In this document: piece after piece, positions 15,177 through 24,295 of the stretch
Layout of the letters: each line of letters starts with the position of its first letter
Numbering within the stretch: the first letter of the stretch is position 1
Notes under the pieces: generated by a model
Seen by the model: the letters and a program-made list of their open reading frames with translations, nothing else
Told to the model about the DNA's origin: nothing
Databases searched by the model: none
Position numbers and translations under genes: made by a program
NCBI RefSeq assembly: GCF_000253115.1
Contig: NC_014145.1
Coordinates: forward strand, 1,364,001 to 1,428,000
From: Thiomonas arsenitoxydans
Lineage (GTDB): Bacteria > Pseudomonadota > Gammaproteobacteria > Burkholderiales > Burkholderiaceae_C
Length of the DNA: 64,000 bases
Direction of reading: 5' to 3'

Positions 15177-16691
15177 TCAGGCGGGGAGACGGTTGTAGAG
15201 CTGGCCGAAACGCAGCAGGCCAGCTGCATGCCCCGGTTGTACCTGATCCCAGGTGAAGCGCCAGGTCCAGTTGCCTTGCGCCGTGCCCGGTGTGTTCATG
15301 CGCTGCGTGCCATCCAGACGCAGCACGTCCTGCAAGGCGAACAGGGCGATGTCGGCCACGCTGGCGCTGGCGGCGCGGATCAGCGTCCAGGCGATGTCGC
15401 CGCCGTCGCAGGCGAGGTATTCGCGCAGATGGTGGCGCACCGCTTCAGGCGCAGTCGCCCACCAGCCCTGCGAGGTGTCGTTGTCGTGGGTGCCGGGATA
15501 GACCACGGTGTCGTGGGTGTAGTTGTGCGGCAGGTAGGCGTTGTCGCCGCCATCGTTCTGCCCCCAGGCGAAGTGCAGGATGCGCATGCCGGGAAAGCCG
15601 AAGCGCTGGCGCAGGGCGGTGACTTCGGGGGTGATGACGCCCAGATCTTCGGCAATGATGGGCAGGGGCCCGAGCGCTTTGGACACCGCCTCGAACAGCG
15701 CCACGCCCGGCGTCTGCACCCAGCGGCCGCCGATGGCCGTGGGCTCGTCGGCGGGGATTTCCCAGCAGCTCTCGAAACCGCGGAAATGATCGACGCGCAC
15801 CCAGTCCACCAGCTCGAAGGTGGCGCGCAGCCGCGCGATCCACCAGGCAAACCCTTCGGCCTCGTGCGCCGCCCAGCGGTAATGCGGGTTGCCCCAGCGC
15901 TGGCCGGTGGCGGAAAAATAGTCGGGCGGCACCCCGGCCACAACGGTGGGGTTGCCGCTGGCGTCGAGCTGGAACAGGTCGGGCCGGGCCCATACATCGG
16001 CGCTGTTGAGCGAAATGAAAATCGGCATGTCGCCCATCAGCCGCACGCCTTTGTCGTGGGCGTAGGCGCGCAGCGCGGCCCATTGGCGGAAAAAGCACCA
16101 TTGGGCGAAGGTCCAGAAGGCGACGCGCTCGGCGTGCCGCGCCCGTGCTTGCTGCAGCGCTTCGGGCTGACGTTGCGCCAGCGCGGCGTCCCAGGTGTTC
16201 CACAAGCGCTCGCCGTAGTGCTCGGACAGCGCCATGAACAACGCGTAGTCGTTGAGCCAGACGGCGTGCTTGGTTTGGAAGGCGGCCAGGTCGGCGCGCT
16301 CCTGCGGCGTGGCGGTCGTCTCGAACCGCGCTGCGGCCCGGCGCAGACGTTCCATGCGATACGGGATGACGCGGTCGAACTGCACGCGCTCGTCCGACAG
16401 TCCCTCTTGCGCGACGAGATCGTCGGCTTCCAGCCAGCCGCGCCGGTGCAGCTCGGTGAGGTCGATCAGCAGCACATTGCCGGCGAAGGCCGAACTGCTC
16501 ATATAGGGCGAGCCGCCCAGGCCGATGCCGCCCAGCGGCAGGAATTGCCAGACCGATTGTCCGGCGGCATGCAGCCAGTCGATGAAGTGGTAGGCCGCGG
16601 GCCCGAGATCGCCGCTGCCGTGCGGGCTGGGCAGACTGGTGAGGTGCAGCAGCACGCCGCTGGAGCGGGGAAAACGGGGGGTGGGCGTCAT
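15177..16691 (-). CDS. malQ: 4-alpha-glucanotransferase (amylomaltase), GH77
   Basis: This 504-residue disproportionating enzyme transfers maltodextrin units between glucans. GH77 motifs seen are [20 protein letters not shown] at the N-terminus, [18 protein letters not shown] (nucleophile Asp), [14 protein letters not shown] (acid Glu) and [14 protein letters not shown]. It is the short bacterial form. Sitting between pgl and glgB, it probably recycles the oligosaccharides released by GlgX. The gap to pgl is 44 bp. Confidence 0.95.
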   Translation of the reverse strand: MTPTPRFPRSSGVLLHLTSLPSPHGSGDLGPAAYHFIDWLHAAGQSVWQFLPLGGIGLGGSPYMSSSAFAGNVLLIDLTELHRRGWLEADDLVAQEGLSDERVQFDRVIPYRMERLRRAAARFETTATPQERADLAAFQTKHAVWLNDYALFMALSEHYGERLWNTWDAALAQRQPEALQQARARHAERVAFWTFAQWCFFRQWAALRAYAHDKGVRLMGDMPIFISLNSADVWARPDLFQLDASGNPTVVAGVPPDYFSATGQRWGNPHYRWAAHEAEGFAWWIARLRATFELVDWVRVDHFRGFESCWEIPADEPTAIGGRWVQTPGVALFEAVSKALGPLPIIAEDLGVITPEVTALRQRFGFPGMRILHFAWGQNDGGDNAYLPHNYTHDTVVYPGTHDNDTSQGWWATAPEAVRHHLREYLACDGGDIAWTLIRAASASVADIALFALQDVLRLDGTQRMNTPGTAQGNWTWRFTWDQVQPGHAAGLLRFGQLYNRLPA

Positions 16692-16735
16692 GAGTCAGGG
16701 GGACAGAATCAAGGCAGACGGAATCAGGGCGCCCA

Positions 16736-17428
16736 TCAGGCAAACCAATAGGCGTCGAACGGTGTTTTGGACTGCTGGATGAGGTAGCCAATGGGCAGAT
16801 GCGGAGTGGGCGGCGGTTCGCTGGCGCGTGCATAGACGGCGCGTTTGGTCTCGCCCGAAATCGACAGCAATAGCCGACCCGCGCCGAGCAGCGCGGCCAG
16901 GCTCAGGCTGATGCGCGTGTGCGCGGCGTGCGGCGGCGTCACGGCCAAGTAGGGCAGGGCATAGTCTGGGCTAAGCCCGAGGGGCAGTTCGGCAGCGCCG
17001 GGAAACAGCGAGGCGGTATGGCCGTCATCGCCCATGCCCAGCAGCGCAGCGGTGAGGGGTTGCGCGAGAGCGCGGAATTGCGCGTTGGCACGGTCCACGC
17101 ATCCGGCCAGATCGGACGCATCATCGACCAGGGGCAGGAACTGGGCCTGCGCGGCGGCGCCCGTCAGCAAATGGGCGCGCACCAGGGCGGCGTTGCTGTC
17201 GGCGTGGTCGGGCGGCACCAGCCGCTCATCGACCAGAGTGAGGGTGACGCGCGGCCAGTCGATCGGCGCCCGCGCCAGCGCCTGAAACAAGGCAATGGGC
17301 GAGCGCCCGCCGGAGACCGCCAGCACGGCCCGTCCTTGCTGGGCGATGTCCTGCGCCAGCGCGTCGGCCAGGGTGCGCACCAATCGGTCGATTTGCTCCT
17401 GCGGGGTGGTGCAGAGGTGCAGCATCAC
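16736..17428 (-). CDS. pgl: 6-phosphogluconolactonase
   Basis: This 230-residue enzyme hydrolyses 6-phosphogluconolactone made by Zwf. Motifs of the SOL/DevB family are present: LAVSGGRSPIALFQALA, LTLVDERLVPPDHADSN and LGMGDDGHTASLFPG. The 17428 start is GTG, directly abutting the zwf stop; an ATG follows at 17425 and is an equally good start. The zwf-pgl pairing forms the entry to the oxidative pentose-phosphate or Entner-Doudoroff route. No edd, eda or gnd is present in the window. Confidence 0.93.
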   Translation of the reverse strand: MMLHLCTTPQEQIDRLVRTLADALAQDIAQQGRAVLAVSGGRSPIALFQALARAPIDWPRVTLTLVDERLVPPDHADSNAALVRAHLLTGAAAQAQFLPLVDDASDLAGCVDRANAQFRALAQPLTAALLGMGDDGHTASLFPGAAELPLGLSPDYALPYLAVTPPHAAHTRISLSLAALLGAGRLLLSISGETKRAVYARASEPPPTPHLPIGYLIQQSKTPFDAYWFA

Positions 17429-18919
17429 TCACAGTTCCTCATGCCATGAAGCGCCATCGCGCGAGAGCAGGGCGCTGGAGGCGGCCGGCCCCCAGGTGCC
17501 TGCGGTGTAGGTCTTGGGCGCCTCGCCATTACGCTCCCAGCAGTCCAGAATGGGCTCCACCCAGCGCCAGGCGGCGGTGAGTTCGTCGCGGCGCATGAAC
17601 AGCCCCAGCTGGCCGCGGATCACGTCGAGCAGCAGCCGCTCATAGGCATCGGCGCGGCGTTTTTGCGCGGTGGACTCGAAGTCCAGATCGAGCTGGGTGG
17701 GGTGCAGCCGCATGCCGTCGCCGGGTTCCTTGGCGAGAAAATGCAGGCTGATGCTCTCATCGGGCTGCAGCCGGATGACTAGGCGATTGGCCCCCTGCAG
17801 CCCGACCGGGCCGCCAAACAGCGACAGCGGCACCGCCCGGAAGTTGATGACAATTTCCGCCAACCGTTCCTGCAGCCGCTTGCCGGTGCGCAAAAAGAAG
17901 GGCACCCCGGCCCAGCGCCAGTTGACGACCTCGGCCTTGATCGCCACGAAGGTTTCGGTGCGGCTGGCCGGATCGATGTCGGGCTCTTGCAGATAGCCCG
18001 CCACGGGTTTGCCGTCGATGGCGCCGGCGCGGTATTGTCCGCGTACCGTCCGGGTGGCCACGTCGGATTCGGTGAAGGGCTTGAGCGCCTGCAGCACCTT
18101 GAGCTTCTCGTCGCGAATGGCATCGGCCTGCAAACTGGCCGGCGGCTCCATGGCCACCATGCACAGCAGTTGCAGCAAGTGGTTCTGCACCATGTCGCGC
18201 AGCGCGCCGGTTTTGTCGTAAAACTCGCCGCGCCCCTCCACCCCCAGGTCTTCGGCGATGGTGATCTGCACGTTGTCCACCCACTCGCGGCGCCACAGCG
18301 GCTCGAACAGCACGTTGCCAAAGCGCATGGCCATGAGGTTTTGCACCGACTCCTTGCCCAGATAGTGGTCGATGCGGTAGAGCTGGCTCTCGGCAAAAGA
18401 CTGAGCTACCGCCGCGTTGATGGCGTCGGAAGAGTCCAGATCGTGGCCCAGGGGTTTCTCCAGCACCACGCGCACGTCGGGATGATTGAGCCCGACGCGG
18501 GCGAGTTGCGCGCAGATGCCGGCAAACAGGGACGGCGCGGTGGCGAGGTAGCAGACCGTGACCCGTTCGCCGCCTCTGCCCAGCAGTTCGGCCAGGGCGT
18601 CGAAATCGGCCGGGTGAGCGGCGTCGAGCTTGAGGTAGGTGACGCGGGCGGCGAAGGCCGTCCAGACCGGGGAGCTGAAATCCGCCTTGAGGTGCGGGCC
18701 CGATTGGGTGCGCACCTGCGCCAGATAGTCATCCAGCGTCAGCGCGCCCCGGCCGAGGGCGACGATGCGCCCGGCCGGATGCAAGGTGCCGGATTGGTGC
18801 GCCTGATACAGCGCGGGCAGCAGCTTGCGCATGGCCAGATCGCCAGTGCCACCGAACAACACCATGTCGAAAGAGGGAGTAGCGCCCATATTGTGTTCTG
18901 TCGGTGTCGAAGTGGCCAT
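17429..18919 (-). CDS. zwf: Glucose-6-phosphate 1-dehydrogenase
   Basis: This 496-residue NAD(P)-dependent enzyme oxidises glucose-6-phosphate to 6-phosphogluconolactone. The Rossmann motif is LFGGTGDLAMRKLLPALY, the substrate and active-site stretch RIDHYLGKESVQNLMAMRF, and FFLRTGKRL is also present. It is the promoter-proximal gene of the ten-gene leftward run ending with pgi. The 238 bp upstream, to 19157, contain no convincing gene; the promoter should lie there, but I cannot assign -35/-10 boxes with confidence. Confidence 0.96.
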   Translation of the reverse strand: MATSTPTEHNMGATPSFDMVLFGGTGDLAMRKLLPALYQAHQSGTLHPAGRIVALGRGALTLDDYLAQVRTQSGPHLKADFSSPVWTAFAARVTYLKLDAAHPADFDALAELLGRGGERVTVCYLATAPSLFAGICAQLARVGLNHPDVRVVLEKPLGHDLDSSDAINAAVAQSFAESQLYRIDHYLGKESVQNLMAMRFGNVLFEPLWRREWVDNVQITIAEDLGVEGRGEFYDKTGALRDMVQNHLLQLLCMVAMEPPASLQADAIRDEKLKVLQALKPFTESDVATRTVRGQYRAGAIDGKPVAGYLQEPDIDPASRTETFVAIKAEVVNWRWAGVPFFLRTGKRLQERLAEIVINFRAVPLSLFGGPVGLQGANRLVIRLQPDESISLHFLAKEPGDGMRLHPTQLDLDFESTAQKRRADAYERLLLDVIRGQLGLFMRRDELTAAWRWVEPILDCWERNGEAPKTYTAGTWGPAASSALLSRDGASWHEEL

Positions 18920-19157
18920 GAGAAAAATCCAGATTCAGTGTAGGGAGAAGCGCGGCCGACATAGGGCTGACAAACCCTCCTAGCCACGAAAAATTGACAC
19001 ACATCATTGAAACCGTGTGCGCCAAGCGCGGCTCGAATGGTAGGTCGCTCGTATGTCAGCAACTTGCCGGGGCCGGATCAGCAAGCAATTTTCCGGCCAT
19101 CTGGCTGCCACACAGCGCGGCGACGCTGCGGCCTACTCCAGCGCGCTCGCCTGACGA

Positions 19158-19667
19158 TCAGGGTTGCGCGCCAGCCTCTGGGCCCTCGGCGCCTGGTGCG
19201 CGCCGTTTGAACATGCCCCAGCCCTTCATGCTCAGCACGCAGTCATCGTGTTGATTGAAAAGCTCCCACTGCGACTGCACCAGCCCGACGTCGGGCTTGC
19301 TGCGCATGGGGCGCGCGGCCAGCACCGTCATGCGAAGGCGCAGCCGATCGCCCGGGTGGACGGGCTTCAACCAGCGCAATTCGTCGATGCCGGGCGAGCC
19401 CAGGCTGGTCGAACGCAGCAGGTAGGCGTCGCACATCAGCCGCATCGCCATGCTGCAGGTATGCCAGCCGCTGGCAGCGAGCCCGCCGAAAAGGGAGTTT
19501 TTGGCCGCTTCATCGTCGACGTGGAAAGGTTGCGGGTCGAACTGGCGGGCGAAGTCGAGCACGGCTTCTCGGCTGACCAGGGTGCTGCCGCAGTCGCGCA
19601 TGGCCCCTGCGGGAAAGTCTTCCCAATGCAACAGATCGGATTCGGGTGGGATGGGCGAAGTGTTCAT
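19158..19667 (-). CDS. MaoC-like hotdog dehydratase
   Basis: This 169-residue single-domain hotdog protein carries the (R)-hydratase-type active-site segment FARQFDPQPFHVDDEAA (Asp/His pair) followed by SLFGGLAASGWHTCSMAMRL. Such proteins hydrate or dehydrate enoyl-CoA or related thioesters, but the substrate cannot be told here. It is transcribed leftward as a single gene, divergent from the DUF3034 operon and separated from zwf by 238 bp. No signal peptide is visible. Confidence 0.85.
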   Translation of the reverse strand: MNTSPIPPESDLLHWEDFPAGAMRDCGSTLVSREAVLDFARQFDPQPFHVDDEAAKNSLFGGLAASGWHTCSMAMRLMCDAYLLRSTSLGSPGIDELRWLKPVHPGDRLRLRMTVLAARPMRSKPDVGLVQSQWELFNQHDDCVLSMKGWGMFKRRAPGAEGPEAGAQP

Positions 19668-19879
19668 GGCCGGATGCTAAACGCACTCCAAAAGTCGTGC
19701 AGCGCGAGTTAGACGCAAATAGTTACATATCTCTTGGTGTTTTATTCGATTTTTCTGAATCCGCCGCCTTCGTCGCGGCGTATCGCTCATATCGGAGACG
19801 AAAACCGGCTGGGGTCGGCTTGAGGCTGCGGTCATTTCACGCGCGTGGGATGGAACATCTGACCATAAGGAGCGAGACC

Positions 19880-20923
19880 ATGAGTACACATCGTTGGAAG
19901 AGAACCCTCGCGGCCACAGCCGTGGCAGGGCTGGGGGTCTGGGGAATGAGCGCAGCACATGCGCAGGGCAGTCGGCTGCTGGCGACCAGCGGGGTCACCG
20001 AGGTGGGCGGCTCCACGGGGGGCGGTATCACCCCCTGGGCGGTAATTGCCGGGTATGACACAGGCGACGAGGTCGGCGGCTCGGTCACCGGCACTTACGT
20101 CACCGTGCCGAACTATGGGCTGACCACTCTGGGCGCGGCTGTGGGCATTCACAACCGCTTCGAGATCTCGGTGGCCCACGAGAATCTCAACGTCAATCTG
20201 GGCAGCTTGTCCAGTCTGGGTGTGCTGGGCAATCAGCCCGGTGGGTTGGGCTTGATCAACAGCGGCGGCGTAGCGCCAAGCATCAATCTGGGCAACCAGA
20301 CCATCAGCATGGACGTGCTGGGGCTGAAGGCCCGGCTGTTTGGCGATGTGCTCTATACGCCCTATCCGCAGGTGTCCGTGGGCATCAAATACAAGAAAAA
20401 CAACGATTTCAACAGCAACTTCTCTGGGCTGGGCCCGATCGGCATTCCGAAATTCTTTGGCGCCGCCAGCGATTCGGGTACCGATTTCTACGTCGCCGCG
20501 ACCAAGGTATTCCTCAACGGCCTGTTCCATCGCGTCACGCTGGTCAACCTGACCTTGCGCGGCACCAAGGCCAACGCCATGGGTCTGCTGGGCTTCGGCA
20601 CCAATGCCAACAACGGCATCGCCGGGGCGCTGGGAACCAAGAGCAACGACAGCTACCACGCCGAACTCGAGGGCTCGGCGGCGGTGTTCTTGCGCCCGGA
20701 TGTGGCCGTGGGTGGCGAGTTCCGACAGCAACCCGACAACATGAAGTACCCGATCAATTCCAGCGCCACGGCCATCGGTTCGCCCGGCACGATGAAAGAC
20801 GTGTTCATCGCCTACTTCCCGAACAAGAGCCTGTCGTTGACCGCCGCTTATGCCGATCTCGGCCCCTTGCCGTTCCAGGCCAGCAACAAAGGCTTCTACC
20901 TCTCGCTCAACGGCACGTTCTGA
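19880..20923 (+). CDS. DUF3034-family outer-membrane beta-barrel protein
   Basis: The 347-residue product has a cleavable signal peptide (start MSTHRWKRTLAATAVAGLG, cleavage after AHAQ). The mature part has alternating hydrophobic and polar strands, ends in phenylalanine (SLNGTF) like porin-type barrels, and fits DUF3034. The ATG at 19880 follows an AAGGAG box at 19866-19871. It leads a rightward operon with an exported globin (27-bp gap) and a HiPIP. Function is unknown; the context suggests a role in periplasmic redox or transport. The 212-bp region upstream should hold the promoter. Confidence 0.8.
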   Translation: MSTHRWKRTLAATAVAGLGVWGMSAAHAQGSRLLATSGVTEVGGSTGGGITPWAVIAGYDTGDEVGGSVTGTYVTVPNYGLTTLGAAVGIHNRFEISVAHENLNVNLGSLSSLGVLGNQPGGLGLINSGGVAPSINLGNQTISMDVLGLKARLFGDVLYTPYPQVSVGIKYKKNNDFNSNFSGLGPIGIPKFFGAASDSGTDFYVAATKVFLNGLFHRVTLVNLTLRGTKANAMGLLGFGTNANNGIAGALGTKSNDSYHAELEGSAAVFLRPDVAVGGEFRQQPDNMKYPINSSATAIGSPGTMKDVFIAYFPNKSLSLTAAYADLGPLPFQASNKGFYLSLNGTF

Positions 20924-20950
20924 TTTCTAACCCTTTCAGGAGAAACATCC

Positions 20951-21406
20951 ATGAAACTGCAATCCCTCCCGCTGGCGCGCCATCTCGGCGGCGTCGCCCT
21001 GACCTGCGCGCTGGCATTTCCGGCGCTGGCGCATGCTCAGATGACCTCGGGTCAGACGCTATATGAACAGCTCGGCGGCAAACCGGCCATCACCAAGGTC
21101 GTGCACGACATGATCGTCAACGTTGCCGCCGACAATCGCATCAACCATTTCTTCGCCAAGACCAATATTCCGCATCTGCAGATGGAACTGGTCAATCAGG
21201 TGTGCGAAGGCACCGGCGGCCCGTGCAAGTACACCGGGCTGAATATGCGGCAGGCGCACAAAGGCATGAATCTGAGCACGGCCGATTTCAATGCCCTGGT
21301 CGAAGATCTGCAGAAGTCCATGGACAGCAATCACGTGCCCCTGGGGCTGCAGAACCAGTTGTTGGCGATTCTGGCGCCGATGGAGCCTCACGTCGTCCAC
21401 CAATAA
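20951..21406 (+). CDS. Exported group 1 truncated hemoglobin
   Basis: A signal peptide of about 29 residues (ALAFPALAHAQ) precedes a truncated-globin domain of about 120 residues. The globin part starts TLYEQLGGKPAITKVVHDM, as in group 1 truncated hemoglobins. The proximal-His region reads MRQAHKGMNLSTADF. Most truncated globins are cytoplasmic, so export is unusual. It is followed 71 bp later by a HiPIP gene and preceded by a DUF3034 barrel. A role in periplasmic O2 or NO chemistry is inference. Confidence 0.88.
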   Translation: MKLQSLPLARHLGGVALTCALAFPALAHAQMTSGQTLYEQLGGKPAITKVVHDMIVNVAADNRINHFFAKTNIPHLQMELVNQVCEGTGGPCKYTGLNMRQAHKGMNLSTADFNALVEDLQKSMDSNHVPLGLQNQLLAILAPMEPHVVHQ

Positions 21407-21477
21407 GGCGCATTGGCATCTGGTTTTGCGCAGGCTCGCGGGCCTCCGCTTCAGTATCGTGTCAAAGGAGATCACTC

Positions 21478-21771
21478 ATGCATAACCCGAAATCGTCATT
21501 TCCCCTGACCAACCCCCAGCGGCGCAGTCTGTTGCGCCGCGGCGGCCTGCTGCTCGCGGTGGTCGGCGCTGCGGCCATCGTGCCGGCACAGGCCGACGAC
21601 GGCATGCTGAGCAAGGCAGCCGTGCACTATCAGGACATGCCGCACAGCGGCCAGCAGTGCAGCAACTGCGCCTACTTCATTCCGGGCTCATCGGCTACGG
21701 CCAGCGGGTCTTGCCGACTGGTTGCGGGAACCATCTTTCCGAACGGCTGGTGTCAGCGGTTCTCTTCCTAA
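21478..21771 (+). CDS. High-potential iron-sulfur protein (HiPIP)
   Basis: This 97-residue periplasmic electron carrier has four cysteines at residues 61, 64, 79 and 92 in the HiPIP arrangement (CSNCAYF ... SCRLV ... FPNGWCQRF) to hold a [4Fe-4S] cluster. The N-terminus has a twin-arginine-like motif with RRSLLRRGG and a hydrophobic stretch, as expected for export of a folded cofactor protein. The ATG at 21478 has GGAG about 10 bp upstream; the frame stays open further upstream but has no other plausible start. Confidence 0.93.
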   Translation: MHNPKSSFPLTNPQRRSLLRRGGLLLAVVGAAAIVPAQADDGMLSKAAVHYQDMPHSGQQCSNCAYFIPGSSATASGSCRLVAGTIFPNGWCQRFSS

Positions 21772-21791
21772 GAAGGGCTGAATTGAAACAA

Positions 21792-21815
21792 CAAAGCCGC
21801 CCTCGGGCGGCTTTG
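21792..21815. terminator. Bidirectional intrinsic terminator between HiPIP and efp
   Basis: The hairpin CAAAGCCGCC / GGGCGGCTTTG sits between two convergent genes, the HiPIP stop at 21771 and the efp stop at 21846. A-rich and T-rich flanks let it work in both directions. Confidence 0.8.
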
Positions 21816-21845
21816 TCAATGTGAGCTGACCGGCTCGATCTGGCG

Positions 21846-22400
21846 TCAGACGCGGCTGCGATATTCGCCGGTGCGGGTGTCGATCTCGATCTTGTCGCCG
21901 GTGGCGACAAAAATGGGGACGGGCACTTCATAGCCGGTGGCGAGTTTGGCGGGCTTGAGCACCTTGCCGGAAGTGTCGCCCTTGATGGCGGGTTCGGTAT
22001 AGATGATTTCGCGCACCACGGTCGTGGGCATTTCGACGGAGATGGCCTTGCCGTCGTAGAACACCACTTCGACGGACATGCCGTCTTCGAGGTAGTTCAG
22101 GCTGTCGCCCATATTGTCTTTTTCGACTTCGTATTGGTTGTAGTCGGCGTCCATGAAGACGTACATCGGGTCGGCGAAGTAAGAGTAAGTGCACTCTTTG
22201 CGCTCCAGCGTGACCGAGTCGATCTTGTCGTCGGCCTTGTAAACCACTTCGGTGCCGCCGCTGGTGAGCAGGTTCTTCAGTTTCATTTTGACCGTGGCGG
22301 CATTGCGGCCACCGCGGCTGTATTCGGTCTTTTGCACCACCATCGGGTTGTCGCCAACCATGATGACATTACCGGCGCGGATTTCTTGTGCGATCTTCAT
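21846..22400 (-). CDS. efp: Translation elongation factor P, arginine-rhamnosylated type
   Basis: EF-P (184 residues) relieves ribosome stalling at polyproline stretches. KOW-like, OB and C-terminal domains are present. The modification loop reads [12 protein letters not shown] with Arg at position 32, where lysine-type EF-Ps carry the beta-lysylated residue. The arginine form is rhamnosylated by EarP, and earP lies directly upstream in the same operon (35-bp gap). The C-terminus ends [10 protein letters not shown] as usual. Confidence 0.97.
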   Translation of the reverse strand: MKIAQEIRAGNVIMVGDNPMVVQKTEYSRGGRNAATVKMKLKNLLTSGGTEVVYKADDKIDSVTLERKECTYSYFADPMYVFMDADYNQYEVEKDNMGDSLNYLEDGMSVEVVFYDGKAISVEMPTTVVREIIYTEPAIKGDTSGKVLKPAKLATGYEVPVPIFVATGDKIEIDTRTGEYRSRV

Positions 22401-22435
22401 TGAACAGTCTGTGGGGTTTCAAATAAACGCTCATT

Positions 22436-23602
22436 CTACCGGGCGGGTGCAAGGGAGGGCCGATTGCTGGCGAGTTGCTGCACTTCATCGACCAGTTGAC
22501 TGGCCAGATCAGCTTGGGTTTGCAGGCTGCGAGACCACTTGAGCGCATGGCGCTGCAAGGCGGGCAGGCTGCTCACAAACTCCAGCCAGGCGGGCGCCAG
22601 GTCGAGGCCCCGGTTCCAGGCGGTCCAGAAATGCACCACGGTGTCGCGCAGTTCGCTGTCGGCTTCATTGAGGTAGAGATCGAGGAAGGCATCCAGCTTG
22701 CGGTCGTGGGCGCTGTCTTCCTGTGGGTAGATGTGCCAGACGAAGGGCTTGGCTGCCCATTGCGCGCGGACGAAGGAATCTTCTCCCCGCACGATGCAGA
22801 CGTCGGCCGCCCAGAGCAGTTCGTCGAAGCGTTGCTGCGGGATGTACGGCAGGGCGTAGATGCTCAGGCTGCCGCGCGAGGTGATCTGGCCGGTTTGCAG
22901 CGTCATGTCCAGCCAGGTGTTGATGGCCGTCATCACCGGGCCGGGGCAGACCCAGAGTGCCACCGGACGCTCGGAAGCGGCCATGGTGTGCAGCCAGCCA
23001 TCGAGCCGCTGACGGGCATAGCTGAACAGCAGCACGGTAAGCGCATGGTCGGGCGGGGGCGGCAGGCCGAGGGCGCGCAGGGCGATGCGTTTGGCCGAGG
23101 GCTGCATCTGCCAGTTGTCGCGCTGCGAGATCAGGTTGGATTCGCGCAGCAGACCGCCGGATTTGTCGGTGAAGCCGGGGTAGTAGAAATACTTCATCAG
23201 CCCACCGCTTTGCGGCGAAGGCTTGAGGTGATGCAGGTCGACCCACTTTTCTGCGCTGAGGTGTTCGAGGTTCAGCCAGACGGGCTGGGGCGAGGCCTTG
23301 CCGATCTGCGCAATGAAGGCGTCGCTCAGGTGACAGCCGAACATTTCGACGACCACATCGCCCGGCGTGGCCTGGGCCTGCCGGGCCCAAGGCACAATCT
23401 GCACCCCGGCCAGGTTCTGCTCCGCAGCACGGAGCTGAACCTGCGGCGCAATATGGGCGAACGCCTTGAAGTCGTCCAGGAATAATCGCACCTGTTGCTG
23501 GTGCTCCGCGGCGAGTTGCCGAGCAAGTCGCCAAGTCACGCCGATATCGCCGAGGTTATCGACGACATGGCAAAACAAATCCCACCGATGTTGGACTTTC
23601 AT
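22436..23602 (-). CDS. earP: EF-P arginine rhamnosyltransferase
   Basis: This 388-residue GT-B enzyme transfers rhamnose from dTDP-rhamnose to Arg32 of EF-P. The N-terminus WDLFCHVVDNLGDIGVTWRL and the C-terminal YALPYIPQQRFDELLW and CIVRGEDSFVRAQWAAKPF segments are characteristic of the family. Position immediately upstream of an arginine-type efp supports the call. Its ATG (23602-23600) overlaps the ATG of the divergent glycosylase gene in a shared CATG. Confidence 0.95.
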   Translation of the reverse strand: MKVQHRWDLFCHVVDNLGDIGVTWRLARQLAAEHQQQVRLFLDDFKAFAHIAPQVQLRAAEQNLAGVQIVPWARQAQATPGDVVVEMFGCHLSDAFIAQIGKASPQPVWLNLEHLSAEKWVDLHHLKPSPQSGGLMKYFYYPGFTDKSGGLLRESNLISQRDNWQMQPSAKRIALRALGLPPPPDHALTVLLFSYARQRLDGWLHTMAASERPVALWVCPGPVMTAINTWLDMTLQTGQITSRGSLSIYALPYIPQQRFDELLWAADVCIVRGEDSFVRAQWAAKPFVWHIYPQEDSAHDRKLDAFLDLYLNEADSELRDTVVHFWTAWNRGLDLAPAWLEFVSSLPALQRHALKWSRSLQTQADLASQLVDEVQQLASNRPSLAPAR

Positions 23603-24290
23603 GAATATGCAAGGTGACGACGCACCGCTTTCGAGCTCACTTTTTTATGATCCGCATTGTCGTCTGTGCCCACGACTAGCGGCCTTTTTACACCAAGTCA
23701 AACAAGATCATCCCGATTTTGCCTGTCTGCCGGTGCCGCCTTTGGGGCCGCTGGATGCGCCGCTGCTCATCGCGGGCCTGGCGCCAGGCCTGAAGGGGGC
23801 CAATGCCTCGGGGCGCCCGTTCACGGGAGATGGCGCCGGGCCGCTGCTGTTCGGCACGCTCACCGAACTGGGTCTGGCTTCGCGGCCCGTACCCGTGCGG
23901 ATCGGCGATCACCCCTCGACGCTGCGGGCCGACGATGGCCTGCAACTGCACGGCTGCCGCATCAGCAACGCGGTGAAATGTCTGCCGCCTGAAAACAAGC
24001 CCTTGCCCGCGGAGATTCGCACCTGCAATCGATTCATCGCCGCAGAGATCACGGCCATGACGAATCTGCGGGTGATCGTCGCTCTGGGCAAGGTAGCGCA
24101 CGACGCGGTGCTCATGGCGCTGGGGCAGAAAGCCTCCTCGGCCCGCTTCGCCCATGCCGCAGAGCATCGCTTGGGCGACTATATGCTGATCGACAGCTAC
24201 CACTGCAGCCGCTACAACCAGAACACCGGCCGCTTGACCGCCTCGATGTTTCGCGCGGTGTTCGAGCAGGCCTTGCACCTTGTGAACTGA
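23601..24290 (+). CDS. Uracil-DNA glycosylase, family 5-like (UDGb), Fe-S type
   Basis: This base-excision-repair protein (229 residues) removes uracil from DNA. Motif 1 is [20 protein letters not shown], typical of family 5. Cysteines in [21 protein letters not shown] and IRTCNRF fit a [4Fe-4S] ligand set. Motif 2 appears as [16 protein letters not shown]. The ATG at 23601 (MNMQGDD) is chosen; an ATG at 23607 is an alternative. It ends 5 bp before uvrC, so two repair genes form a likely operon. Confidence 0.87.
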   Translation: MNMQGDDAPLSSSLFYDPHCRLCPRLAAFLHQVKQDHPDFACLPVPPLGPLDAPLLIAGLAPGLKGANASGRPFTGDGAGPLLFGTLTELGLASRPVPVRIGDHPSTLRADDGLQLHGCRISNAVKCLPPENKPLPAEIRTCNRFIAAEITAMTNLRVIVALGKVAHDAVLMALGQKASSARFAHAAEHRLGDYMLIDSYHCSRYNQNTGRLTASMFRAVFEQALHLVN

Positions 24291-24295
24291 GACTC

